A stretch of DNA of 64,000 bases, from positions 6,350,001-6,414,000 of the forward strand of contig NC_062246.1 of the NCBI RefSeq assembly GCF_905475465.1. The letters are read 5' to 3'. This document shows positions 1 through 12,200 of the stretch, piece after piece (the stretch's first letter is position 1; the number at the start of each line of letters is the position of its first letter). The notes under the pieces were generated by a model that was not told where the DNA came from, ran no database searches, and was given only the letters and a program-made list of their open reading frames with translations. Source of the DNA: Pieris napi (taxonomy: Eukaryota; Arthropoda; Insecta; Lepidoptera; Pieridae). Both the position numbers and the translations under genes were made by a program.

Positions 1-477
1 CGCGGATTTCGCTCGGTAAAGTAATCTATAACTCCGAAGGTATTGGCATTACGGAAAAATGTTTAAGAACAAAATTGTTCATAATTAAAAGATCTACACT
101 TCGATGATCAGTAAAATTTAATAAAATTGAATGGTTAGGGAGAAAACGACGAAAAATTGAAAAAAAAGTAAAATTTCTGCCTTGCGGGAGTAATAACTTG
201 AAAAATATTAATGTTATAAAAAAAAGTTTCAAATAAAAAAGTTAGTAAATTTAGTTAGGAAAAGAAAAGGTCTCTACAATTTTTCGCCTAACACTAACCA
301 TTTTCGAGATATCGAATTAAACGCGTTTCCATCGAAATGACCTTGAGCTGACCTCAGTACAACCCCTCAAATTGGAATTTATGCTCAGAATACACCCCCC
401 TATCGATCCTCAAAATCCCCAAACTGTGTTCGCTCATGTTTATTTAACCCGTTTTTAGCCATAATTTGACTGGACTA
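1..477. mobile_element. Right part of a long-TIR DNA transposon (TAGnCCrGT family), cut by window edge
   Basis: The segment replaces the place where exon 4 of copy A would be expected. Related copies (for example 31120-31170) have the host intron sequence beginning at the equivalent of base 478. Read on the minus strand, it starts TAGTCCAGTCAAATTATGG at base 477. This resembles the termini of the elements at 23083-24798 (TAGCCCGGTCATTTTAGA) and 38647-39269 (TAGACCAGTGC). The flanking TAA at 478-480 fits a 3-bp target duplication. The interior has the same style as the other two, including a GATCTACA-type motif and A-runs. No coding region is seen here. The left end lies outside the window, so size and coding capacity are unknown. 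Confidence 0.55.
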
Positions 478-1039
478 TAAGGATTGATCTATTTTTATTT
501 GAACGTAGAGAGAAACTTAGGACGAATAGCAAGGAACACGTCAAGCAACATCAGTTATGAGAATAATTCTGCTCATTGATTATTTGTTCGGCCGATTCCA
601 TAATATATATATATACACAGTAGGTGTAGGCCTGTGACCACTAAAAGAGTCTGCCACCATAACTGTGTGTGGAAAAGTACGAAATACCATCACATTTGAT
701 AGGATTTTTTGCAAAATATCCACGAATATATTAATAATATTTATACAGAGACAACACGCAGATAAATCGTGTATAAGATATCCAGATACTACGGTTACAG
801 AGTTGTGCTCGTTTCCGCACCTGACACGTTCATAGTACGCTCATGTTATGATACGGTGTAGTGAGACTTATAACATGCTTTATTAAAGGTTTGATTGTAC
901 ATACAAAGTGTACATTCTTGTGGCTTATGTTTGTTTTTTTATTTTGCTAATACTTGCTTAAGTCTAAAGTTGATAAAAATGTTTTCGAATTTGTTAACGT
1001 GTGTGTGTCTCTTTTCCCATTCGATTGTCGTCGACCTAC
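478..1039 (-). other. Intron 3 sequence of JHAMT-like copy A (no gene)
   Basis: From AAGGATTGATCTATTTTTAT onward the sequence matches the intron between exons 3 and 4 of copies E (31160-31408), H, B and I. It holds AT-rich intron DNA, a short (TA)n run near 605 and the phrase GATAGGATTTTTTGCAAAAT, which recurs in intron 3 of C and F. No other coding region is visible. Confidence 0.7.
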
Positions 1040-4000
1040 CTTTGAAATTCTCTAGATTTTCATAATCGTGAAATATCAATTTATGTTCCAATTTTATTAT
1101 AGTAAATCCAGTTTTGTCTAATAATTGTTGCATGTCTTTAAGGGAATCCTGAAAAGAGTATATTTTTAATTAAACGGAAATTTGTGGTAGGTTCCAATTG
1201 TAGGTAGAACTCCAGGCTTTTGATATTCTAGAGTTAAAAATCAAAAATCAAAATCAAAATACGTTTATTCAATTTAGATGCTTCTTAGAACATGCTTATG
1301 AATGTCAACAACGTTTACAAAATTCACGAAAGAGCAGGACTACGCTATCCGTTCGCAAAACTACCAGGAGGCCTTGTTCTGAGAAGAACGGGCAAGAAAC
1401 TCAGCAAGTTTTGCCCTCCCTTTACATTACAATTATTCAAAGGAAAATGTCATAAACCACAACGTCATTTAAGTTACATAAGTAAAAAAAAATTAAAATC
1501 TGTTCTGTGATTTACCACATTCACCATTACACACATATTCATAACACTTCAAAGATAACAAATCAAATTATAAGAATATAATTAGAACTATTGCCAAGCG
1601 TTTTTATCTTCCAGGTAGTCATTGACTGTGTAGTAACCTTTACACATTAAGGTTTTTTTGATATGTGTTTTGAATCTGTTTAAAGGCAGTTCCAATATTT
1701 TGCTAGGAATCATGTTATAGCAGCGTATACTTAGGCCCATAAATGAAGTATTTATTTTCTGCAACCTGTAAGACGGCTGGAAAAGTTTTCCCTTATTTCT
1801 TGTATTCCTATTGTGAATGTCGCTGTTCTTTAAAAGAGAACTAATATTACTACGCACAAAAATGATACAGTTGTAAATATATTGGGAAGGTACCGTCAAA
1901 ATATCGATTTTCTTGAACAAATTTCTAAGTGAAGTGCCTGGTTTCAAGCAATAAATTGACCTAATAGCACGTTTTTGCAAGATAAAAATAGATTGTATAT
2001 GTGCTGCTTTGCCCCATAAAAGAATTCCATACGACATAACGCTGTGAAAGTAACTAAAATATACTATTCTGGCAGTTTCCTCGTCTGTGAGTTGCCTAAT
2101 TTTCCTAATAGCGTATGCCGCTGAACTAAGCTTGTCAGAAAGTTTAGTGATATGCTGACTCTATTGAAGTTTTTGGTCTATTGTAATGCCCAGAAATACC
2201 GTAGAATCAACTAAATTTAGTTTTTAATTGTTCAATTTAAGCTCTATAGTTGTAGTTTTAACATTAGGTAAAGTAAATCTTATGCATTTTGTTTTTGTGG
2301 CATTTAATTGTAAATTATTTGCAGAAAACCAGCACACTATTTCAGAAAGTGCATTGTTCACATCGTCAATATTTGTCTTATATATATTTAAAAATCAAGG
2401 ACGTGTCATCAGCAAACAATACAATATCACATAATGGCTTTGCATAAGAAGGCAAATCGTTAATATATATAAGAAATAAAAATGGTCCCAATATTGATCC
2501 TTGCGGGACTCCCATTTTAATGTGTGATCCCGAAGATTTAGTTCCATTTATATCAACTTTATGAGTTCGACAACTTAGGTAAGAGGTTATTAAGTTAAGA
2601 GCTACATTTTTTATACCATAGTGGTCAAGTTTGCAAAGCAGAGTCTCATGATCAACACAATCAAACGCCTTGGACAAATCGCAGAAAACTCCCAGTACAT
2701 TTTGAGTTTTCTCCCATGCATCAAATATATGTCGTAACAGAGCTATTCCAGCATCGGTAGTGGAGCGACCTTTAGTAAAACCGTATTGTGCGTTGTGTAG
2801 AAGACTGTTTGTATTAAAGAATGTAATTAATTGTTCTAGTATAATTTTTTCAAAAACTTTACTTAAAGTTGGCAATATTGAGATGGGTCTAAAATTAGTA
2901 GGTTCTGTCCTGCATCCAGATTTAAATAAAGGTATTATTTTACTATGCTTCATTAAATCTGGAAAACTTCCTTCATCAATACAATTGTTAAAAATATACG
3001 CAAGATCTGGGGCAATAATATCTATAATGTCCTTAATAATACGTACAGAAACATCCCACAAGTCTCCAGAATGTTTTAATTTTAAAGATTTAAAAGTTTT
3101 AACTACATCACCAGCGCTAACGTGCTTAAACTGAAAATTTATTTTGCATTCCGGTACATGACTTTTAAGAAAACTAATAGCCTCTTTGGGAGAGGAATTT
3201 AGAGAAGATGTAGTAATTACAGGTATGTTTGTAAAGAAATCTTCAAAAATACCAGCAATCTCTGAGCTTTCAACAATAATCTTATCATCTACCTTTAAAA
3301 AGAATGAATTATTACGGGATTTAAGGTTTCCTGTTTCTCGATTTATAACATTCCAAGTAGTTTTGATTTTATTACTTGAATTCTTAATTTTCTCACGTAT
3401 ATGCAATGCTTTTGTATATTTGCAAACTTTTCTAAAGGTTTTGGAATAATTTCTGACATATTCCATAAACACTGCGTTGTGATTATATTTTATTAATGCA
3501 TATAATTCATAAAGCCTATTCCTACTCTTAAAAATACCACTCGTGGCCCAGTCATCAAACTTGATTTTTTTGTTGCACTTTACAGTCTTTAATGGGTAAA
3601 TACTATCAAACTCATTTTGAATAACATTAAACAAACTTTTGTATTGACTCTCCGAATTATTTAGAACAGAGTATCTATTGCACAAACCTTAGAATTAATA
3701 TTTTGCCTAAAACTTTCGATGCGACTTTTTGTGATGGGGCGATACTTAACGTGCTTGGCTTCATCAAATATTTTGTCAGAGAAGCCAACTATCAGACCAC
3801 AATGGTCAGAAGTAAGGTTTGTTATTACTGATTTAGAAATAGGGTTGTCACTCGAAAATATGTTATCTAAACAAGTTGCTGAATGGGAGGTGATTCTTGT
3901 TGGTTCAGAGAATTGGTTTACTAAATTGAAACATTTAAACATTGAAATAAATCTAGTGCTTACTGAAGTACTTTCAAGTATGTTTATGTTAAAATCTCCG

Positions 4001-7000
4001 CAAATAATGACCGACCTTCGTTTTCTAGTCAGTCTTTTAAGTACATCTTCCATTACTGACTCGAAATTGTAATAATCTCCGGAAGGGGGCCGGTACACGC
4101 ATACTATAACATAGTTCTCCAGTTCTACACAAGATAATTCAATAACACATTCTATCAATTGAACAACTTACAATATCCTTACGATCTTTCGATTTGACAG
4201 TACTATTTATTAATATTAATGATCCGCCATGAATAGAACTACTTCTCATGAATACGCTACACAATTGGAAGTTGTCAATAACAATCGTTTCATAACTTCT
4301 TAGCCAATGTTCTGTAATACAAATAACTTCAATTTCGCGACTTTTTGTAAACAGTTCTAATTCTAATTCCTTGCCAGCCAAACCTTGTAGATTTTGATAC
4401 ACAATATTTAATAGTGCTGGCTTGGCTTTTGTCTTAGGTGCTAGTTTAAATTTTTTAAATGTAAATTTTTCGTGACAATTTTACTACATGTCACCGTAGT
4501 AGTTTCTTTAAAATTATATGCTAATAACTTAGCAATTTCTTTTTTTATTTTATATGAAAGATACAATGTATCTTTGGTCAGAGTAAATTTAGTAACAAAC
4601 CTGTTACAATCAAAATATAAAAATACGTCACTATGACGACATGTCAAATGGTGAATAAATTGATTTAAAACATAAATCTGTTGATTAAACATACCTGTTA
4701 AACATACAGGTATGAATCACGCTTTATTTTTACTCCGAATCTTAATCTTACCTTTACAGCTAAAATGAGATAAAGGTTTTATTATGTATATGTTACATGA
4801 GTGCAACTCTCAGCTCCGTGGTTATAAAACCCCGTCTGTCAAGCAGAGAAGCGAACCTACTTGGCTATTAGAACAAACAAATGGTCACAAAACACATACA
4901 TAAATCTATTGTATTGCTAATCGTTTTTTATATGTAGTCTAGTCGACAAGTTGAAAATGGTACAAAATAGAGATACTGCTCTTAAAATTATGTGCGATAG
5001 CTCATTGGATCCGGAATGACGTCTAGAAAAATGTGCCAAAAGCATGTATTAGCACATAAAAAATTGCAAAAGTTATAGACAATTAAAGATGAAAAAAAAA
5101 TGGCATTTAGTTTTTTGCCAATATTTAAAAAACTATTAATATTTAAGAAATTTCAAATAAAGATACTGAAAGAAGATGAAATTTCCAATAAAAAACTCCT
5201 AACTCCCGGAACTCTATCTCCATTATTTATAATATTAATTGAACGCTAAAAATAGGTCTGCGGGTGACATTTTTAGGATTCGCGCGTGGCGTCAAAAGCG
5301 ACTATGGCACATTAATTAATTTATTTAAGGCATTGAATATTTTTTTTTAAATTTGAAAAAATTATGGTGTGTTCTGAACACTATAATTAATTTATTCCCG
5401 TTGAAAATTTTACTTAAAGTTAATTTTTCAACAAGTTAAATAATTGTTAACTAACGAAATTTTCTCGAACGACCGTCTTAATTGTAAGTGAAAAAAAATG
5501 TTTAAATAATGGTCGTAAAAATTTTTCGCTTCGTAGAGCCTTTCTTACATACATATTTAACAAGATCGTGCCATAAAAGTTAAAAAAATATTTATACTTT
5601 GTTTATAACAATTTTTTTACTTAAACAAAAACTTAAAAATCCAAGTAATGTTGTTAAAATAATTTTTTAATAGTACATAAAGTGGAATAATGTGCTTCTT
5701 TGGCTAATGTAATGAATTGGAAATAAATTAATCCAATCTACCACCATCGCTAAATTATGGCGGACCTCCTAGCAAAAAATTATGATAGAAATGACTTCAA
5801 GAATTTTTATGAAGAAGTAATAATTAGCCTTTGCTAGAGTGAATTAAATTATGTTATATATACTTGACTGTCATGGTATGGAGATATATATCTTTCAACG
5901 TCAGTAACCCATGGCTTCCATTTTTCGGCTTTAGTAAGGGTCCTGTATGCATCGTATATAGATACTTTTCCTCCGACACTCGCGAAGCAACTGCCTTGGT
6001 CCTTAAGGATATCGTATATATTCTGGAACGCAGTTCTGTAAAATCAACATAAAAAATAAATAAAACTAAATTGATGTATACGCCGAAAAAGTTTTAGTAA
6101 ATATAATTTTCGAAGGCTTCGAGTCACCGTCATATTGTTTATGAGGTGTGCGAACATAAAATATATAGATGCAAATCATACAATGAAAAGACAAGTTTTT
6201 ATTATGTAATTAGGAACAAAATTAAACGACTTTAATAATAATACAATTTTAAATATTTTGTGGGCGTATTTGCAACTAAAGTGATAGACGAACATTCATC
6301 GTTAGAAAATAGCGTGGTTTTTATGTGAGAATAAAAGTGCCGCATCTATTCAGTTTGAGAACACTAACATTCGACGCATGCGCAATGGCTTGAAAGCGTC
6401 GCACAGGTGGTAGTAATTAATAGAAAAAATAGCTTCACTTGATATATAATTACTACTATACTCGAGATAAGATAATATACGTAAAAAATAATTTTACTCG
6501 GATGTAATAATATGACAATTCATAATTTGTATAATTCAAATAACATACTCGTAAATGCCCCTTAGGAAGTTATAAATTTTACTTGAAAATTTATTACTTA
6601 ATTTCTTAGTCATTTAATTTAATTAATTTTCAAGTTAAAATTAATTACTAAGTAATTAAGTGATTAATTGTCAAATTAAAATTAATTCCTATTGCGTTAA
6701 AATAAAGTATTACCTTGATAACAATAACTTTTATTAATTAAAAATGAACGTAATAAGTTATAATTGAATGAATATTGAGCGTTTCTCGCACACAAGAAAA
6801 GAAATAAAAATTATTTTTAAACACTTATTAAATCTTTAAGTGCTATGTAAATCTGTCATAAAATCATTTATGACAACCTAAAAATAGATTTTCGGTTGTC
6901 ATAATAATGTTTATTTTGTATTCATGATATATATTATATATAAATTTAACAAAAACCATGACGGGTTAAAAAACCATGATGGGCTTGGAAGGTAGGTAGG

Positions 7001-7450
7001 TTACATACACGCCGAAAAAATCATAAACGTGTCAGGCACAGAAGGCCGTGTAGCACATACCATAAATTCAAAATTGTAATTGCGATGTACTTACTCTTGA
7101 CGACGACACCAGTTTAAAGCAAAAAAGGAAATGGCATGGTGGAAACGTTTCCTTAGCTGATCGGGCAGCTCTCCCTCTATGTTAAGGATGGTGAAATCAA
7201 TACGTTCCGAAGCATAGTGTTCATTTGCGAATCGTATCATATCTTCACTTATGTCACAGCCCGTCATGGTCTTGCAAGTAGGAATTACTTCTTTGAATAT
7301 TTTTGATGTCAATCTCCCATCGCCACAACCAATGTCTAGAATCATTGAGTCTTTTTTCCAATTGATTATATTCTTATATTCTTCTAGATACTTCAATGCA
7401 TTAGTATTCTGTAGAGAATTTGATTTATTATACAATTTGACGTTAAGCAT
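1040..7450 (-). CDS. JHAMT: Juvenile hormone acid O-methyltransferase-like gene, copy A (exons 1-3; exon 4 not found)
   Basis: Predicted exons on the minus strand are exon 1 7095-7450, exon 2 5864-6035 and exon 3 1040-1148. All have GT-AG borders and matching phases (GA|A, 0, G|GT). The start is the ATG giving MLNVKLYNKSN, which aligns with the usual JHAMT N-terminus. Seen in the protein: Gln14, the SAM-binding motif LDIGCGDG (38-45), GCDIS (64-68) with an acidic residue after beta-2, and the FFALNW segment ending at Trp114. The family transfers a methyl group from SAM to juvenile hormone acid or farnesoic acid in the cytosol of corpora allata cells. Exon 4 should lie a few hundred bases left of exon 3, but a transposon end (1-477) occupies the spot. 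The copy may therefore lack its last exon or have it beyond the window. Intron 2 is swollen by a LINE. It belongs to the A/E/H class. Confidence 0.85.
1235..4700 (-). mobile_element. Non-LTR retrotransposon (jockey/CR1-like LINE) in intron 2 of copy A
   Basis: The 3' end lies near 1235-1265 and carries a repeated TTTTGA-type tail on the minus strand. The 5' end lies near 4700. Flanks can be placed by comparison with intron 2 of E (31590-31620), where the host sequence is uninterrupted. GTTAAA occurs on both sides and may be the target duplication. The interior codes for an AP endonuclease followed by a reverse transcriptase. The insertion is absent from E and H, the closest relatives of copy A, so it came after that copy split. 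Confidence 0.85.
1588..4692 (-). pseudogene. LINE endonuclease-reverse transcriptase ORF, broken by frameshifts
   Basis: Open pieces in order are 4692-4441 (N-terminal, unrecognised), 4402-4139 (endonuclease start, with YQNLQGLAGKE and ITEHWL), 4158-3661 (endonuclease, with YRPPSG, GDFNINIL, TSDHCGL), 3685-2378 (reverse transcriptase, with NFRPISILP, DLSKAFDCVDH, GVPQGSILGP and the catalytic FADD) and 2037-1588 (C-terminal region with NRNTRNKG). Overlapping frames near 4150 and 3670 and a gap at 2378-2037 show at least three breaks. The protein would nick target DNA and reverse-transcribe the element RNA. The motifs place it in the jockey/CR1 group, but the exact clade cannot be decided here. 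Confidence 0.85.
4800..4915 (+). repeat. Internally deleted tRNA-SINE relic, shared by all copies in intron 2
   Basis: The head resembles a SINE ('GTGCAACTCTCAGCTCCG') and the tail contains 'CTACTTGGCTATTAGAA' and 'AAATGGTCACAAAACACATA'. This matches both ends of the complete SINEs at 26757 and 28808 with the middle missing. The same relic sits in intron 2 of B (10275-10388), D (27363-27450), E (31708-31820), F (39737-39850), G (49806-49890), H (56112-56190) and I (62899-62970). It therefore predates the gene array. Confidence 0.6.
4965..5680. repeat. Unclassified insertion in intron 2 of copy A
   Basis: Compared with E (31855-31885) and H, copy A has about 700 extra AT-rich bases between 'TTGAAAATGGTAC' and 'ATAAAGTGGAATAATG'. 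They contain scattered A/T homopolymers and no recognisable coding frame. I could not find clear terminal repeats, so the class is unknown. Confidence 0.45.
6036..7094 (-). other. Intron 1 of copy A: AT-rich, empty sites for two Helitrons
   Basis: The intron matches intron 1 of E and H but lacks both Helitrons found there. The uninterrupted junctions lie near 6090-6100 and 6928-6935. Around 6575-6690 there are AT-rich inverted repeats built from TTAATTTTCAAGTTAAAATT and its complement, also present at 33795-33875 and 57980-58060. A SINE-tail scrap ('CGTGTCAGGCACAGAAGGC') is at about 7025-7050. No gene is seen. Confidence 0.6.
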
Positions 7451-7650
7451 TGTACGACGTACGTGCGTGCTTTTCGGCGAATTTCTGATAGCGTTTTCGG
7501 TCGGGTAGTAACGGCTAGATGTTATCGTAAGAAAAAAGGCAAATTCACATTAACCTGAACATTAAAATGAAATGTGATGATTTATGCATAATACGAAAAT
7601 GATAAATTTAATTTATACTGTAATGTGTTATCATGTTGAGCAGATAGATC
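7451..7650 (-). promoter_or_regulatory. Conserved block directly upstream of exon 1 (5' UTR/proximal promoter candidate)
   Basis: The stretch just 5' of the ATG is conserved in every copy: B 16677-16740, D 28620-28685, E 35124-35185, F 41498-41560, G 51741-51805 and H 59314-59375. A second conserved block ('GATGATTTATGCATAATACG' type) lies further upstream. In B, E and H a Harbinger-derived element separates the two blocks; in A, D and G they are contiguous. The regulatory role is inferred from conservation and position only; no TATA box is clear. Confidence 0.35.
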
Positions 7651-7714
7651 ATAAAGATATGATCAATGACCTTGAGTTAGGTGCTAATAAATGATTAATT
7701 TAGACCAGCATTGT

Positions 7715-7820
7715 ATTTGCGAGGCTTCTGGCAATGTGAGCGTCCATAGGCGGCGGACAATATCACTCAACCTCAGATGAGCCTCTTGTCCGTTTGCCAC
7801 CTGTTCTATAAAACAATATT
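7715..7820 (+). mobile_element. LINE 3'-end scrap
   Basis: The sequence is the complement of the 3' end of the LINE at 12285-15551. It shares the phrases around 'CTCATCTGAGGTTGAGTGAT' and 'GGCAAACGG' on the opposite strand and ends in 'TTCTATAAAAC'. Equivalent scraps sit at 36345-36445, 41795-41885 and 60055-60155. Confidence 0.6.
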
Positions 7821-8094
7821 TGTTTGATACAAAATTATCCTGTACTATAGAAAGCAGATAAATTTAATATGATTCTGTACTTAATAAAAGTTACATAATA
7901 ATTACATGTGACACGCATTTATGAATGCGTTATTTTATGCCGTTATGCCCGTTTTTGTATTATTTAAAATTCTAACGTCAGCATCACTAACAGTGAAAAT
8001 ATTTAGAACTGGCCAGTTGGAAAAATTCCTAATGAAAACTTTTTTTTAATTTCAATTTTAGAACTCTTTGGTAACCTAATGTAGTATATTGCAT

Positions 8095-8290
8095 TCAATT
8101 GTCATTTCTTTTTGTGAATTGGCGGCAAATCTTAAACTTTTAGAAAGCGATTAGCATTTCCTAATGAAGCTCCATCTCGTGCCACTATTTACAGTTGGTT
8201 TAACGAGTTTAAGCGTGGACGTAGGAATCTCAATGATGATCCGCGTGAGGGACGTCCTTTAATAGCGATCTTACAAGATTTGAATAATCT
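8095..8290 (+). pseudogene. Mariner transposase N-terminal scrap
   Basis: The region encodes pieces like FLNEAPSRATIYSWFNEF, KRGR and DPREGRPL, matching the mariner copies at 36780 and 60510. It begins with the same leader ('GAATTGGCGGCAAATCT'), then skips part of the N-terminus and stops after about 60 codons. It is a remnant with no activity. Confidence 0.7.
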
Positions 8291-8329
8291 TCAAGCATCG
8301 CTTGCTACGCTTGGAAATAAGCGCTTACA

Positions 8330-8485
8330 TTGGCAGAAGGCTCGCAAGTGCGTTGCGGGCCTTTTAAGAATAGGTACGCTCTCGTCTTGAAGGACCCTAA
8401 GTCGAATAGCTTCGGAAATTTTTCAGTGGACAGCTGATCCCACATAGTAGTAGAGCGCGGCAAAAGCTGGCCTACTGTAATTACT
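8330..8485 (-). mobile_element. LINE C-terminal/3' scrap
   Basis: The segment from 'AAGGCTCGCAAGTGCGTTGC' to 'GAGCGCGGCAAAAGCTGG' matches 12385-12525 of the LINE in copy B with several changes. It lies directly after the mariner scrap, so the two are nested or fused. Confidence 0.6.
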
Positions 8486-9218
8486 TCGTAAGTTCTCCAT
8501 AATTATCCTCAAGAAAAAGCAATAAAAAATATTAATAATTGGTGTATTCATTGTATATAACATTACAAAATAATATATTTGATTACACTTTGCAGGGTAC
8601 AAGTAATCTAACACTAAATTTCACGGAGGTAACGAAAAAATTCTTGGTTCATCTTTTTTTTAAAGGAAATTATTCTATGAAGTCCATCGCTACGTAGAAA
8701 AAAACGAATTTCCTGTTTTATTTTAAATGTTGAATTCTATAAGAAAATTGTTTAATAAAATGATTAAAATTTAATTTGTTTTGTTTCGCTAAAAAACGGT
8801 GAAGCCGTAAATTTTGGTACACACTGCAGGACTCGTATGATTAGTCTTTAAGGTAGTAGTTACTTTATTTTATTTCAAATTGTATTAGCCAGTATTTTAA
8901 ATAAAGTTTTGTTTAGTATTGGTTTTGTAATTAACCTGTTCACTAGATACATTTTTGCTTTGTGCGATATTTCTACGGGAATCAAACCCACAGGTTCCAT
9001 TGCTACTTCACCAATTGGTTAAGCTAGATAAATTGGTCATCTGTGTCTTTTTAGAAGTTATTGTAATAACGAACATAATTTTACAAAATAAAAGAAGAGA
9101 AGAGGAATATAGAATTTATGTTTGTGTATTTCAATAATTGTATGATTTTTATATTTCAATGTTACATTTCAATTTTAGAACAATTAATATCCCTAAAAAA
9201 ACAAATCCAGACATTATA
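8486..9218. other. 3' flank of copy B: shared spacer with a tRNA-like relic
   Basis: No gene is seen. The spacer is repeated downstream of other copies (25690-26296, 37560-38019, 45330-45773 with 48471-48757, 61311-61841). It contains 'CTAAATTTCACGGAGGTAAC' near 8612. At about 8968-9030 the minus strand carries 'GGGTTTGATTCCC', a box-B-like sequence, followed by 'ACCAATTGG'. This could be an old tRNA-derived insertion. Confidence 0.5.
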
Positions 9219-12200
9219 TTACTTTTTTTCAACATATAAAACGAGTATTTGCATGTTATGGACATTATCATTACTTGATTTCTTGTAATTGTACTTTTCA
9301 GTGTCAATCATATGCATTTCTTGGCTTAAGTCTATAAAAAAATCGTCACGTAACTCATCCGGGATCTTGAAAGGCATCACAGACATTATTGCACCTGAAA
9401 ATAATCGTACTTTTATTTATTTTCATTTTCCCAAAGACTAACTAACTTCTACATGTGGTGTCCAATGTACATGTAGAAGTTACTTTTCGGATGTGTGTTT
9501 TAGGCGCATTTTATAACATTGAATAAATTGTTCTTATCATAAACAATATTAAGGATTGATCTATTTTTATTTTAACCTAGAGAAAAACTTAGGAAAAATA
9601 GCAAGGAACGAGTCAAGCAACACGTCAAATTGATATACGGGTCATTAGCATTGTGCTCATTAGGCGGGTCCACACAGCACGAGCAGCCTCGCGAGGCATT
9701 TGCCGCGAGAAGCAGCTCGCTCTGTGTTGACTGTTGACCCGCCTCGGCCGAGGCAAGTGTGCGCGCTGTCAGAGTTGTGCTCGTTTCCGTACCTGACACG
9801 TTCTTAGTAGATACGCTCATGTTATGAAACGGTGTAGTGAGATTAATAACATGCTCTATTATAGGTTTATTTGTACATTCGTGACTTATGTTTGTTATTT
9901 ATTTTGCTAATATTTGCTTAAGTCTAAAGTTGATAAAAATGTTCTCAAATTTGTTACAAAACCTACCTTTCAAATTCTCTTGATTTTCGTAGTCGTGAAC
10001 TATTATCTTATCTTCTAATTTTTTTATAGTAAATCCAATTTTTCCTAATAATTGTTGCAATTCTTTAAGGGAATCCTGAAAAGAGTATATTTAAATTAAA
10101 CGCATATTAAACAGAAATTTGTGGTAGGTTCCAATTGTAGGTAAAATTCCGGGCTTTTGATATTCTGGAGTTTCACATACAGGGACATAGATAACGCAGT
10201 GTCATTACTCAAAATCTTATTCTTACCTTAACAGCTTAAAAGAGTTAAAGGTTTTATTATGTATATGTTATATGCGTGCAACCTTCATCCCTGAGATTAT
10301 AGTCCCCCGTCTATGTCAAGCAGAGAAAAGAACCCACTTGGCTATTAGAAAAACAAATGATCACGAGACAAATACTATAAATCTAGTCCCAAACGTAAAA
10401 ATTTGTAGTGCTAATAGTTTTTTTTTTATATGGAACAGTAGCAAAATAGTACTTAAAGCTGAATAGTGTGCAATTCAATTAAATTCAAAAATCATTTATT
10501 CACGTAGGTAACACAATGTACACTTGTGATTCGTCATTAAATAAATATATATTAATGCTTCTAATTTTACATTTACTGCCATCAAGGGCGTAGAACAGAA
10601 GAGAAGAACTGGCAATAAACTCTCCGCCACTCTTTTTAATCGCCATGTTTTTTTTTTACACAACGTTTGTAAGGAGCTGCAACCATTACACCATGTTCCA
10701 CATGACATTTTAAGTAATTAATAATAATAACATAAATTAAAAACAAAGACTTGTCCCCTATCAGCAGGAGGCATGGTGAAATAGGAGCACGCACTTACAT
10801 GCTCGTGGGAACAACACGCAAACACATAGTCGAAATAATTAACATCATCACCGCATAAACGAATTCAAGTACGACCAGTCACCACAAGTAGCACCCGTTC
10901 ACGAGTATGACGCATGGCCAGCCATCGGCCCCCTCGCCATATTTTAGGGAGAGAGACAACCCGACGCATGGACGCCGCCACAAGCAATGACATTTAAGCG
11001 AGCATGACGATCCTTGAAATGTGGACTTGGCTACATAAGAAAATAATAATAATACTGAAATAATTGGATACCACATGGATCACGGTTTGTTCCCACTTTA
11101 CATTAAAACAGTCGTGGATGTTGACGATCGCCCCAGAGTCTGGAAATGCAGCCGAGAGATTCAGTCGTGTTACCTATAATATATACTGGAGCAACTCATA
11201 TCCAAGCACTAGGATCGTTTAAATATTCATTTATATTATAATAAGCCTTAGCAAGCAGTTTTACTTTAATGTACGATTTAAATTTATTTATTGACAACGC
11301 TTGTATCTCACTAGGGATTTTGTTGAAAAAACGTATACAATTGCCTTGGAAAGAATTACTCGTTTTATGCAGCCTTCTGGTTGGTGCGCTAATTTTGTCT
11401 TTATTACGAGTACTATAATTATGGAAGCTACTATTATTTTTAAAGATACCGCGAATACAAAATATTCTCATAAATGTATTGACTTGCCAAAGTCAAAATA
11501 TAATAAGTGCTTCTTTGTCTCATGTAATTAATTGGGAATAAATTAATCCAATCAACCACAATCGCAAGAAATAAAAATTAGTCTTTGCTAGAGTGAATTA
11601 AATTATGTTATATACTTGACTGTCATGGTATGGAGATATATATCTTTCAACGTCAGTAACCCATGGCTTCCATTTTTCGGCTTTAGCGAGGGTCCTATAT
11701 GCATCAAATAATGATGTTTTTTCTACGACAATCGCAAAACAACTTCCATCGTCCCTAAGGATATCGTATATGTACTGGAACGCAGTTCTGTAAAATCAAC
11801 ATAAAAAATAAGTATAGCTAAATTGATGTATCCGCCGAAAAAGTTTGAATAAATATACTTTTCGAAGGCGTCGAGTCACCGTCATATTGTTTATGAGGTG
11901 TGCGAACAAAAAAGATAGATGCAAAACATACAATGACAAGACAAGCTATTTCACGCTTTATATTAGCGTCACCTGTATGTATGTATGTAACCGACTCCTT
12001 CGGACTCGATTTTGACCCACTTTTAACGGACAGATTTAATTCAAACTTTGCGCACTTGTCAAAGATCGATGACAATGCAATAATCCGAAAAAAAAATTAA
12101 AAAAATTAAAAAAAATTAACTAAAAAATAAATAACAGTTTAAAAAAACTAAAAAACACGCTTTTAAAGCACATCAAACTAAAAAGTGAAAAATAATTCCT

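Noticed and set aside
9572..9820. 82-codon minus-strand frame, repeated at 62195-62443
   Set aside because: It runs through the GC-rich MITE and intron 3; conservation reflects the recent duplication, not coding.
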